Below, piece after piece: positions 25,541 through 37,075 of a DNA stretch of 64,000 nt. The notes below the pieces were generated by a model that was not told where the DNA came from, ran no database searches, and saw only the letters and a list, made by a program, of their open reading frames with translations. This DNA comes from Pilaira anomala (lineage: Eukaryota > Mucoromycota > Mucoromycetes > Mucorales > Mucoraceae). Made by a program: the position numbers and the translations under genes. Positions within the stretch are counted from its first letter, which is position 1, and every line of letters begins with the position of its first letter. Location of the stretch: contig JAIXMQ010000010.1 in assembly GCA_025716855.1 (NCBI GenBank), positions 369,501 to 433,500 on the forward strand, given 5' to 3'.

Positions 25541-25969
25541 TTAAAGGCGAATTTTTAAAAAAAAAAATAAAACGTAACACGGTATGATGCAATATCTTTT
25601 TTGAGTTAAGCATTTAAATTGTTTTTGTTTTTTGCCATCACGGTTTAACTTGCAATTAAACAAATAGCCAAAAGATTTATTTCCAAATTTGTATAGGTTG
25701 TTAATTAAAAAAGTAATGATTTGGGTCATAAGCGAGGAACGTGTTGATTTTAGTGTTCTTTTCTTAAAGCTTTTTTTTAAATGTCTACGTGCCCTCTTCA
25801 GTTGTTTTATTTCTTTGCTAATTTCATTTATCGCACGTTTGGTATTGAGCCTCCATTCACTGCTAGGGGTAGTAACAGCATTGGCTTGTGATGAAGAAGG
25901 TATAGGCGCGGTAGCAGCATGGGTGATATCAGCACTGGCTGATATATACCAGCTATATATCTTTAACAT
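25541..25969 (-). other. Degenerate copy of the tail of the neighbouring Cys-motif gene plus basic helix
   Basis: An open minus-strand frame begins with SADITHAATAPIPSSSQANA, which closely matches ADITNAATTPMPSSQAS in the gene at 26241-26788. The DNA match is about 55 bp (around 25885-25940 against 26290-26345). It then continues into a Lys/Arg-rich helical stretch (EISKEIKQLKRARRHLKKSF). It lies between that gene and the transposase remnant. It may be a duplicated 3' end or an upstream transposon exon. No complete gene could be built. Confidence 0.35.
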
Positions 25970-26240
25970 TGATTACTATTTAATAGGTGGTTCCACCTAT
26001 TATTTGACATTATTATTTAATTCTCCTTGATTTCTCACGAATGATTAATATCCCGGTATCACAAACCCTTTCTGAACTTTCATGCAATACAACGCGTCTT
26101 GACCAGGTCATACGTGTAACATATAAATTATTATGAACCAAGAAGACTGTCAATCTTATGTGAAAAGAGTAGACTCTTTTCCCACCCTTTTACTTGAATA
26201 TAAATACAACCTCTTTTTTCTCATAAATAAAAACCTGATC

Positions 26241-26788
26241 TTATTTTAAAACTTTCAACAAACTACTACGTTTTACATATTTATCACTGGCTTGTGATGA
26301 AGGCATAGGCGTGGTAGCAGCATTGGTGATATCAGCATTGGCTTGTGATGAAGATATAGGCATGGTGGTATTGTTAGCAGTTTGAGCATTAATACTTGAA
26401 GAAGTAGATTGGTTGTTGAAGTTTATTTTTTGGAAAGAGTAAGTCACTAAAGTGCCATCACGTAGTTGCGTTGGATGAATTGTAAAATGTATATCGTTGA
26501 CGGTAATAAGGCCCTTTTTGAAATAAGTATTGTAAAATACAGACGCGCTTTCAATGGTTGAGAAATAAAGATATGAAGCACTAAGAAGAAAAGAAAAGCA
26601 AAGTTAGTAATCAAGTAAGAATTTGGTCAGGATACATACTCAGACTTTATGTCTTTCTGAACCTCGTTCAACAATTTAAGATTTAAACAACTTAGAATCT
26701 CTTTCCTCTGGCCGTTCGTCATATTTTTTGCTGAAACGCTTTTTACGCACACTTGTTTGTTGGGTTTATTACATGCATTGCATACCAT
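26241..26788 (-). CDS. Hypothetical 162-aa protein with N-terminal Cys pair
   Basis: Two exons: 26640-26788 and 26241-26580, joined by a 59-nt GT-AG intron (donor GTATGT, acceptor CTTAG) that preserves the frame. The ATG at 26788 gives MVCNACNKPNKQVCVKSVS, so a CxxC pair plus a third Cys opens the protein. A mixed globular stretch follows (ESASVFYNTYFKKGLITVND; IHFTIHPTQLRDGTLVTYSF). A Ser/Thr/Gln/Ala-rich tail contains two imperfect copies of an SSQANAD/SSQAS unit and ends basic. I recognise no family. Its proximity to a dead Tc1-like element and the duplication of its tail next door suggest a transposon-associated or lineage-specific gene. The intact splice-joined frame argues that it is, or recently was, expressed. 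Confidence 0.5.
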
Positions 26789-29056
26789 TATGTTTACTAC
26801 GACAACCCTGCAAAATACAGTGAAATAAAAAAAACGTCCAACGTTGTTTTTTAAGGCTTGTAATATTTAGGTGCTGGGTAAACGAGTAGTAAAAAAGAAG
26901 GTAGTAAAATCACGAATGAATTTTTCTCCAACTAGCCGTTAAACCACCAAAATACTTTACAGTTTTTTTTCAAGAAAAGACTAGTATAAATCTTGTTTTT
27001 TTTAACAAAAAACCAGGTAATTTTTTCTTTTTTTACTTGTAATTTGGACAAAAAAGAAAAAAGGATCATTTTCTATTTGAGATTTATTAGATAAAATGAA
27101 TCATTTATTTTTTGATAAAATTATTAGACTTACTATTGATAACAATATGTTTTATGCAGGTCTTTTTTCCCTTGGAACATTGTCTTCTCTAGGCAAGGAG
27201 TGTGGCAAAAGAAGAGATTAAAAACTGTATCGGTAAGGAAGGAAGATTCATTTTGGAATATATATAAAAAGAAGAAAGTGAAAGAAAAGAACAAAATAAA
27301 AAAAACATTATTTATAATGAACCCCCCCCCCCCTGTTTGTCTGGCGTATGAGAAAAAAAACCTGTCTGTATGCCATGTGAAAAAAAAAATTGATGTAATG
27401 GTGTATTTCATGCAAAAGTTATAAAAAACCTTATTCACGTGACGATGTACCTGGTTATACTTTTTATAAATCCGGATAAAAGTCATCCGTGATTTTACTA
27501 CCTTTTTTTTTACTACTCTTTTCCCAGACTTCTATCGTATCGTATCGAAAAAATCAAATCTGATTTTTAACTCAAGCCGACCAATAAGGATGGAGACATT
27601 TTTTTAAAAAAAAGCGTAGCGTATCGTATCGTAGCGTATCGTATCGTAGCATTCAAACCGTACCAAAAATAAAAAAATTCGTGCCAAAAAATAATAAAGT
27701 GTACCAAATTTATTTTGGTGTTGTACCAAAAAAAATCAAGCGTACCAATTAAGACTGAAAACCTGTTACACAACCAGAGGAAAAGTCTGCGTTTTTGTTT
27801 ACTTTTTTTTCCAAAAGAGTAATCTACGTTACCCAGGGATAAAATCGCCTTATTGGGATTCAAAAATTTGTTTGTTTACCTTCCTTCATAAATAAATAAA
27901 TAGAAAATAAATAGAAAATAAATAGAAAATATTCAGAAAATATTCAGAAAATGTAGTTTATTTTTCAGAAGAAATGGCTACGTAAGCAAAAAAAAACGGC
28001 AAGTTGCTACGTCAGCAAAGACAGATCACAAAAAAAAAAAACTCTAAGTCTTTCAGGCTAAGATCAGAAAGCACAAGAATTTGGCAGATAGAATAGCAAG
28101 TAAAGCTATGAAAAAAAAAATTAGTACTTCATTCAGCTAATGAATTCAAAGAAATTACTCACATTTTATTCATTTTTTGACAAAGAATTAAGTGCTATAT
28201 AAAAATATTATTCGTAAAGTATTTAAAATAATCAAGATTACTTACCTTCTTACTATTAATGAAAGACGCGTTGAATTTCTGTCATTAAAGAATAAATCAA
28301 ATCAAATTACTTACAGTTTACAAAAAAGCAAAGTCTAGAGCGAAAGCATAGAAATATATTTATAATTTTGTCTTCGAAAATGAGTTTTTACGTAAAGGTT
28401 ACCTTTCGAGACTAGAGCAGCGTTTAAAAGAGCTATAAAATTAAATAGTTAGACATGTATTGCTCTACGCGAGTTAACGCTTTTAAATATCTTTTCATCA
28501 ACAGAAGCAAGTTTTTTTTTACCTTTGGTTGTCTCTATAACACGTTGTCTCTATAACATGATGTTCAGGAATCAAATTTTTTCTCTCTCTCTTTCTTTTT
28601 GTCCAATAAAATTTGCCATTCTATCATCGTACTCAATAAAAAGCCCAAAAAATACACTTCTGTCGATTTGCGCAACCTCATTGTAGCTTTGTTTTCCATT
28701 AAGCTGCACGATAAAGGTTTTGTCTTCCCTTGAGCAGCTTAATAATCCCATGAGCAGCTCAATAAAGGTTTTTGTATTCCCATTAACAGTTGTTTATTTT
28801 GAAATATTTTTTTTCTTCCAATAAAAAGACTTAATTTTTGTAAAAAAAAAGAAATTACTCGGGGAATTTACTTTTTGGCTCAAAAATTAAGAAAAACTCT
28901 AATTTTTCCTCTGGTTGTGTAGCTGGTACTGAGTTACAACAAAAGGTACAAATTCGTGACTTTTGTTTAATAACGAAGATTGAACTTTTCTATTTGTTTA
29001 TTTTTTTTTTTGGCTTTTTTTCTCCTTTTTCATAAAAAGTAAGTCTAGTTATAACT
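26789..29056. other. Repeat-rich spacer before MTAP
   Basis: No gene supported. It contains pentanucleotide CGTAT repeats (about 27530-27650), four or five dispersed GTACCAAAA motifs (about 27658-27750), AAATAGAAAAT/AAATATTCAG tandem repeats (27888-27955) and a direct repeat TTGTCTCTATAACA (28533-28560). Together with the transposase remnant upstream, this looks like the wreck of one or more mobile elements. Confidence 0.45.
27888..27955. repeat. Short A/T-rich tandem repeats
   Basis: AAATAGAAAAT-type units repeat three times, followed by two copies of ATATTCAGAAA. Likely slippage products. Confidence 0.75.
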
Positions 29057-30031
29057 ATGGTTTGTTCACTTAAAGATGTCAAAATCGCCGTTATTGGTGG
29101 TTCCGGTCTCTATAACCTCGAAGGACTTGAAGTTATTGAAGAAGTTAACCCTGAAACCGTAAGTATATATTTAAAAAAAAAAAAAAAACTCGAGAAAGCG
29201 AAAAAGACTAATAGAATTATTATCTTCTTTTAGCCTTGGGGATTTGCTAGTGACAAAATCGTTATCTCTAGACTTCCTAGCGGAAACAAGATTGCTTTCT
29301 TAGCCCGTCACGGTCGTGGACATTATTTAACTCCTACCGAAGTTCCCGTCCGTGCCAATATTGCAGCACTCAAATCACTTGGTGTTGAAGTCATTATTGC
29401 ATTCTCAGCTGTTGGATCTCTTCGTGAAGAGATTCCCCCCTGTGATTTTGTTTTGCCCGATCAATTAATTGATCGTACTCGTGGTCTTCGTCCCTCTACT
29501 TTCTTTGGTGAGGGACTTGTAGCTCACGCCGGTTTTGCTGAACCTTTCCATGCTGGTCTTGCTGCTTTGATCAAGAAGCATGAAAATGTTTTAGAGTTTG
29601 GTGCCAAGTTACATGACAAGAAGACTGCTGTCTGTATGGAAGGTCCTGCTTTCTCTACTCGTGCTGAATCTCACATGTATCGTTCTTGGGGCGGTGATGT
29701 GATCAATATGTCCGCTTTACCTGAATCCAAGTTGGCTCGTGAGGCTGAAATCGCTTATCAAATGATTTGTATGTCTACTGATTACGATTGTTGGCGCGAG
29801 GGTGAGGAAGCTGTCACTGTTGAAACTGTCATGATGAACATGGGTAACAATGGTAAGAACGCTAAAACTTTATTACATGCTATTTTGCCTGATCTTGAAA
29901 AGGCTGTCGCTGAAGATACCCTTGAGCCCAAACTTAAGGGTTCCATGAAGTTCTCTGGTATGACCGCTAAGGAAAAGAGAAACCCAGAGACTGTCCAAAA
30001 GTTAGAATATATCTTACCTGGTTATTATTAA
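29057..30031 (+). CDS. S-methyl-5'-thioadenosine phosphorylase
   Basis: Two exons, 29057-29158 and 29234-30031, give 299 aa. MVCSLKDVKIAVIGGSGLYN starts with the family's phosphate-binding GGSGLY loop. LARHGRGHYLTPTEVPVRAN and EGPAFSTRAESHMYRSWGGD are the base/ribose-site blocks. NMSALPESKLAREAEI and STDYDCWREGEE are the typical MTAP C-terminal signatures. The enzyme splits methylthioadenosine, the by-product of polyamine synthesis, into adenine and methylthioribose-1-phosphate for the methionine salvage pathway (yeast Meu1). Codon use is C/T-ending and more biased than in neighbouring genes, suggesting strong expression. The intron begins GTAAGT and carries an A-run. Its stop is 235 bp from the stop of the convergent RING/RRM gene. 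Confidence 0.96.
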
Positions 30032-30266
30032 ACTAATAAAAACTTGGGTCTTGGGTTTTTTTTGTGTAATTTACTTTATAAAGGTGAAAATGGATATTAT
30101 GTGCCTGTGTATTAAACTAATGGATTCTATTGCCAATTTTTATTTTTTTTTTTTTGTAAAGATAAAATTTGGAAAATGGGTTATTATATATGTAAAGAGG
30201 GTTAGAGTAAATAGTTTTGGTTTTGGTCTATGATATTATATGCATCGCTTGTATATAAGGATTGCT

Positions 30267-32601
30267 TTAGGAGGATTCAACAGGTGTTGATATTCTCCAG
30301 ATATCTTCAGAAATTGTCTTTGGGGCATAAGAAGGAGCCCAAGGGGATAATTGTTGGATAGGTTTACTGAAATTATTCAATTGAAGGGATTTTTGTTGGT
30401 AATGTTGTTCAAGTGAAGATTGTGATAAGTTTGTAATAGGCTGGAGTAAAAGAGGAATACCATTACCGTGTTCGTTTTTTAAAGAGGATTTTCTGGGCTT
30501 TTGAGTATTATGGTTGGGTTCCTCGTCAAAGTAACATGTTTGTTGGATGTCACGAATTAAAGACGAAATAGGTGAATGGCTAGGTGATAATAACAAATCA
30601 TTTAAATCATCTGCAGCAGCACAATTTTTATCCCAAGGATACATCTTGTTGGTTTTAAGTTCTTGTGATGAATCGAGTTTAAGAAAAGGAAAATTTTGTT
30701 TAGTAGGTGATTGAAACTGCTGTTCAGTAGTATTACTGGTAGTAGCGGGAGATGTAGAAGGGGACAAAGCAATACAATTTGTAAGAACTAAAAAGGATTC
30801 GATATCTGTAGGGCAATCAATACGAGCAGTTTGTAATAAAGTCGTCTTTTGTCTCTCAGTGAAAGCAGGACACATGATACCAGCACGTGTTAAGCGTTCC
30901 AATAAACTCGAATCAATTTGAACATACTCTTTTGCAAGATGTGTCTTTAGAGACTCGATAGATAATTTTAACATTTCGTAGATATGATCTCTGTGCATAG
31001 TAGTAATAAGATGGGATTGATGCCAAGGATATTTTGCAATTACACTAATGATATTCTCAAAAGGTCTTTCTGCACATTTTCTAGAGAAATGTAACTAGTA
31101 GTAATATGTTAATAAAAATGTATTGTATTTCAAGATACGTCTTTTTTTTTTTATTTTTTTTTTTATTTTACCTTGTAATTTTTACAAACAACCAAGAGAG
31201 AATTGATTTCCTCGCGAGTTATAAAGGGAGGACATCCCGAGTTACCACCTCCGGCAGCAGTAGACATTGTTCTCACGATTTCAGATGCTGGAGGAATAGC
31301 TAAAGCGCCATGAAACTGACCTCTCCATTTAGGAAATACAACCGTTAATAATTCTTCTTGTGAACATTCATTTACAGATACAATTCGACCTTTTAAAGGC
31401 TTTTGATTTCTTGTTTCTATTGCGCGTCTCATATCTGAAACACTTGAAAATTCAACGTATGCGTCTGATAAAGTTTTTCCTGTAGTACGGTCCATCATGA
31501 TCTGCACGAGTTTAAAAGGGAGAGGAAGAGCGGGGGAAATAATTTAATATCAAGGGGAATACAGATATAGGGCTTTTTATTGTAGTACTTACATGAATTG
31601 ACTGAGTATAAACAGATAAAGAGGGGCTTCTACAGTTACCAAAAAAGTGACGGACATCGTTTTGAGATACGTCCCAGGGGATCTTATTAAAAGAGAGTAT
31701 GTTATTTAATAAATGCTCCAAGAATGGATTATTAGATTAAATTTTATACTTTACATTAGATACTTTTACACAAGCGTAATGCGTTGGATTCGATGGTAAA
31801 GCACGTAAAGAAGATTGAGGTGTGTTTGGATAACTTAGTGATTGATACTGAAACATGTATTCATTTGATGCTGCAATCGTATTATTTGTTTTGGTGGCAA
31901 TATGCATATTGTTTATATTATAATTATCGTTAAGTGTCTGTGTGTATATAGGAGAGAGAGAGAGAAAAAAAAAAGAAGATTTCTTATGTCAGTGTTTTTG
32001 TATCAATAAACTTTTTATTTTTGTTACCTGTGGACAAATGGGACAAATGCCCTGCATTATTAAATTCAATGATTGAGAAGTTAAACATGAATCACAAAAT
32101 CTGTGTTTACCACAGGAAGGTGGTAATGGTTGAGTGTATTTGTTTAAGCAAGAAGAACACACAAGTGATGCATAGCTTGAGATATTAGGTTCAGATGTAC
32201 GTCTCCAAAAATCAGAAGTTGGAGAAGTTGAAGAAGAAGTATTAGAGAAATCGTTTCCATCCGCATTAATAGAATGTTTACGAATAAGTGGCGTATTCGT
32301 GTGATTAGCTGTGAGCCAATCCCAGGTAGAGTTATTAGGACCAAGATTATCATTTGAATCAAACAATGAGTAAGATGAATTAAACTTTGTTGAAGGAAAA
32401 GTATTATTGGATGGTGTAAGTGGCGTAGGTGGTCTGATAGGCGAACCTTTCTGCTGTAATATATTTAAATTCATGGTATATAAATCATTTTGATTTTCTT
32501 CCACAGGATGAATAAAGTCAGCTTAATTATAATTTAACGTAAGTATATGTTATTAAATTCGAATGTATTTCAATGAAATACTCACTCATGGGGCTATACA
32601 T
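30267..32601 (-). CDS. RNA-binding protein with N-terminal RING-like finger and RRM
   Basis: Six exons give 646 aa: 32586-32601, 32028-32521, 31755-31937, 31593-31682, 31172-31501 and 30267-31094. The first exon has only 16 nt (MYSPM + 1 nt). After a Ser/Asn/Pro-rich head, residues about 127-168 hold CSSC...CGKH...CDSC...CPIC, the eight-ligand pattern of a RING-like finger. An RRM follows (residues about 222-305): VKVSNIPWDVSQNDVRHFF, then RNP1-like TLSDAYVEF and KGRIVSVNECSQEEL. Next comes an α-helical module (LHFSRKCAERPFENIISVIA ... AKEY) that extends the RRM part in related fungal RNA-binding proteins. The rest is low-complexity Ser/Gln. RING plus RRM suggests a post-transcriptional regulator that may also act as a ubiquitin ligase; the role is inferred. 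An A-run follows one donor (31171). Confidence 0.8.
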
Positions 32602-35076
32602 CGTATGTTTAATAGTTATTGTTGAAGAAAAAAAAAAAGATAAAGAGTGAGAGGATGAGAAAAAAAAAAACTTCAGTCAAATACGATACTTTATATACAA
32701 AATATGATAGTATATATATATGTATATATATGTACTTATATGAAAGTTAAATGCCTTTTTTTTAATGGTATGTTTATTATCAAATACATAATAAAACAAT
32801 TAAACAATGAATAAATGAAATTAAAAAAAAAAAAATGGGTATGAGTTGGGATAAGGTGTAACCCCCTTACATTTTTTACCTTAATTAAGAGGGTTCATTT
32901 CCCTATACTTTTCTGTCAAAATTCTGTTTATGGAACTTATTAAGTGTACGATGGTCTCTCTCTTTTTCTAAAGTGTATTTTATCCAATCAGACTACTTGC
33001 TTTTCTTTGGAATGATGTATTAAACTTTTTTTTTCTTGTTGATTTGTAAATATACATTTATGTAACTTGCGCGCATACGGGTAAATAAGAAAACCTATGT
33101 ATATATCATGGTATATATAAAATAAAAATACTCAATCCGTGCAAAGAATTTTAAAATATAATACTTGAGAATCAACTCTACTTCTTATTTTTTTTTTTTT
33201 TTAAAAAAAAAACCTTATATATAAATGCGAAGAGTAACATTTTAAAGTTTACGTGTGTAAAAAGAAAAGCGGAACTGCCAATTATATCTTTATTCAAAAG
33301 GCTACAACATCAATGTTTATATATCATTATTTTTTTAAGAAACTGAGACAGCAAAAAAAAAAAAAAGAAAATCTAAGCAGCAGAAATTTTACTATAAAAA
33401 ATAAAAAGAGTTTTGTTGTTGTTGTTGCTGCTGTTGCTGTTGTTGTTGTTGTATATATCTAAATCCAAGTGTAGTATAGTATGTTGCTTCATTATACAGA
33501 AATAGCTTTTTCTAAAATTAAAATCATGCAAGTGTGGCGGTGAAATATGACATAAACTATTAAACGCCAAGTTTATCTGGTTGGCGTTAGAATTTAAGAT
33601 TCCTGCGAACATTATATTTCTTCTATCAACCATCTTTTTTTTATAAAAATAATTTTAATGCTTTTTTTTTTGTACATAAATACTCGAGATACACGTATTC
33701 TTTTTTTAATAAATGTCTGTAACAAAAAACATACATGCACTCTGATACTAAGAACAGAAAAATAGGTCAGTTTAGAGTGCATGACGTGATAATATATGTA
33801 GAGAGCTACAAAGAGTTTTTTTTATTGCGCGCTTTGAGTTTATCTCTAAATTAGTTATGCTTAAATACTTAAACTCTTTCATACTCTATTGTAGTTTTCG
33901 AACATAACTTGTTCAAGTTCCATTTTTTAAACAAAATAATTCTAGGAAAGAATTGTCCCATTCACTTCTTTTATAAAACGTTAAGAAATTATAATAGATC
34001 TACTCTGAATAATTGAGAATGCAAAAATTAACATTTAGCTGCTGTATTATATATTTCATTTACATAGATTTTTTTTTCTGCTATTGAATTCAGCATAATT
34101 ATTTAGTTGGCATAGATTTTCTTATAAACCACAATAATTGTCTGGAATGAAGTGATGAATTGTCGTATTATTCAAAAAATTTCCATCATGTTATAATATA
34201 CATGAAAGCCTCCAACTGATGTTCTGGATTAATTTCCATTCCTAATATCAAGATAACGTTTTTTATTATTTATATAAATTCTTTTTTTATACGCATATTG
34301 GGCATGCATTGCTTTCGTTGGGATCAATATCTTATTGGTTACTATACTCTTTTTTTTTTAAAGAAGCATAGCTTTAAATTCAGATATTGCAATTAAAAAA
34401 CAGATGTGTCATCTGTCATATTGAAGCTTTTCTAAGAAAATGCTAATGTTTGTCAAGTAATGTGACCAAATAAAACAATTAAAGTAAATGTCTATTGTCA
34501 CAAAAGCCAGTAATCCAATTTGATAGGTATGGATTATGACAGGTGATAAAACGTTGAGCCTCCTCATGCATGAGATTAAATCTTCGAATCTGGGACGATA
34601 GAAAACTCCTTCCACTCCCTCAGCCACACTCAGTACATTTGCTTTTTATGTCCATATTTAGATTTCATACCAAATATCAAAAAAAAAAAAATCAATGTGT
34701 TAAAATTGATAATAGAATTGGTAGATCAGCTGTTGGGGAAGCACCGGAGGAGAAAAATAAGTTGAGAGTGGAGGGCAAGAGAGGGGCTGAATTAATTGAA
34801 ATAAGCTTTGGAAGCTAAATCATTTCGCCATGGAAACTCAGCTGGTGTTTTTATTTTTACTCACATGTATTGGGCAGTTACTGCTGGAGGTTGCACAGAT
34901 ATTTATTATTATTTTTTTTTTTAAAGAGAAAAATAAAAAATAGAAGGAAGTAGTATACTTTCGGTTTTTTTGTTCTCTTTCTTTTTTTTTTTGCATCCAT
35001 ATCCTTTTTTTTTCTCACTCATAAAAAAAAAAAAAAAATTAAATTTGAATAAATTTTTATAGATCGTACCTGAAAT
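32602..35076. other. Intergenic region
   Basis: No gene supported. It holds A/T runs, a (GTT)n tract at about 33413-33450 and a 10-bp inverted repeat (CATGCACTCT / AGAGTGCATG) with a 30-nt spacer at about 33733-33783. The last 200 bp is the pyrimidine-rich leader of the Ndt80-type gene. Confidence 0.5.
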
Positions 35077-37075
35077 ATGCAACAAGATAGTAAATGGACT
35101 TCACCCCCAGACACGCCTCGTAATTATATGTCACTTCAATCAAATTATACCTACCCTAATAACGAGTACCCTCAACACCCAAACGCACCCTCAAATACTA
35201 CTGTACTTCCTGGAATGTCAACTCAACCAACTATGCCTGGGTAAGTCTTTTTTTAACTTTTTGTACTATATTTCCTTTTTTTTTTTCTTTTTTTTTCTTT
35301 TTACTTTTGTTCATCCTGATCAACATTCATCATCTCGATCGTCATCATCTTAATAATAAACTAAATATTTATTTTTTGTAAATATAATTATTATTATATA
35401 GACTTTTATCAGGCTCTCAGCCTACTACACCTAGACCAGATGTGATTAGTCCTCCCCCAGATAGTAAAATGTCTTCATCAAATGCAACTGCGGCTCCCGA
35501 TCTTATTCGCAGAAGACCTCCACTTCCAGCTAGACCTGCGAGTTTTACTACTACAACCTTTCATTCTAATCCTTATCCGGGAAGTACAACTTTAAGACGT
35601 CGTAGAACCGAATCATCTATGTTTTCATTTGAGACAGGACCTTCTTTTAGTCAAACAAAGCAATTACTTGAATTATGGAATATAGATCAATCGAATGGGT
35701 AAAGTCCCGTTTTTTTTTTTTTTTTTTTTTAGAAAAAAAACCTTAATATTTTTTTTTCCACTCCAATATCTCGTGTAATATTAATCTCAATTATTGTGTA
35801 TCAATCAATTTATACAGATATCAAGTACAATTACATGCCAAGATGGACCGTGGATTCTTCCGAGCAGAACAAGATTGGACATGTTATCGTCGTAATTACT
35901 TTCAAGTTAGTGCCACATTTGATGTTCATGGTATCAATTACATATTACAAGGACCTGAAGTACCTTGTCTTATTCGTACTGAAAATCAAGAAATTCATCA
36001 AGTTGATTTCTTTTCTATTGGTGTCAGTGCTCGTGTCACTGGAAGTGATAAACGAATTGAACTGGTTCAACATACACCTAAGCGTGACAAAGGTCCACAA
36101 ATGATTCCTGAACCTCGCGTTGTAAGTGCAGGTGGTAATTTACATCTTGCTTCAGTTGGTGCGAATCATAACATTGTCACTTTTGAACGTATGCAATTTA
36201 AAACAGCTACTGCAAATAATGGGAAAAGAAGAGCTGCTCAGCAATATTATGAAATTGTAGTAGATCTCTGTGCTAACACATCTACTGGCAAACAATTCAA
36301 GGTGGCTTCTTGTACTTCTTCACCGCTAGTTGTTCGTGGTAGAAGTCCTGGTCATTATGCAGATTCTCATACTCGTTATAGAAGCATGGATGCTGGTACA
36401 CCTTCTTCTATGCCTTCCTCTTTTGGTGCGATTGGTCAAGGCGCACCCTCTGGTAGTACAACCAGTTCTGCTAACCCTACTCCTACTTCTGCTGGTGGTG
36501 AAGATCATTATCTACATTCACAATCTAGGTTTGGTAATGGCGGAGGCCCTGCTAATAATAATGGTGGGGATTTCGGAAACCCTTATTCTTATGGCCAACC
36601 ACCTACTGGATACCCTCCTTATCATCAAGTTGGATACCCATCTAATTTAAATGCTCCCCCAGGCAGAAGTGAAGAAGAAAATGGTCCTAACGTTCGTGAA
36701 GGAGGGTATATGATGCATCCTTATTCTTCTCAACAACAACAACCATCTACTGGAGGAAGTAATGAACCTGGTTATTACGAAAACAATCATCCTGGCCAAA
36801 ACGAAAGCAAGCCTTATTGGTCTAATAGAGATCAACCTCCCCCTCCTCCTCCCCAATTACACTCATCTGAACATCATAATAGATATAATAGTAATGGGTC
36901 ACCCTACGTGAATTCTGAATTTAATGGCGGGTATAGTATGCGACCTCAACAATCTCAACACAGTACTACCAGTACTCCACCTACAGAGACAAACTCACTT
37001 GACGCTGGACGTTCATCAATTACACCAGACAGTAAGCATTTTATGCCACATCATTCCTCTACCAGCTCACATTAA
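35077..37075 (+). CDS. Ndt80/PhoG-family transcription factor
   Basis: Three exons (35077-35240, 35402-35698 and 35818-37075) give 572 aa. The N-terminal 150 residues are Pro/Ser/Thr-rich with a poly-Arg patch (RRRRTESSMFSFETGPSFSQ). Residues about 150-320 form the Ndt80 immunoglobulin-like DNA-binding domain: KMDRGFFRAEQDWTCYRRNY, FQVSATF, the basic/aromatic loop, ERMQFKTATANNGKRRAAQQ and YYEIVVDLCANTSTG. The remainder is a Gly/Asn/Pro/Gln-rich, probably disordered, activation region. In yeast Ndt80 drives meiotic genes through MSE elements; in filamentous fungi relatives (VIB-1, XprG) control nutrient stress, proteases and incompatibility. Which of these roles applies cannot be told from sequence. 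Confidence 0.92.

Noticed and set aside
36330..36650. Alternative plus frame inside the Ndt80-type gene
   Set aside because: Leu/Val-rich shadow of the low-complexity tail; the Ndt80 frame is uninterrupted across it.
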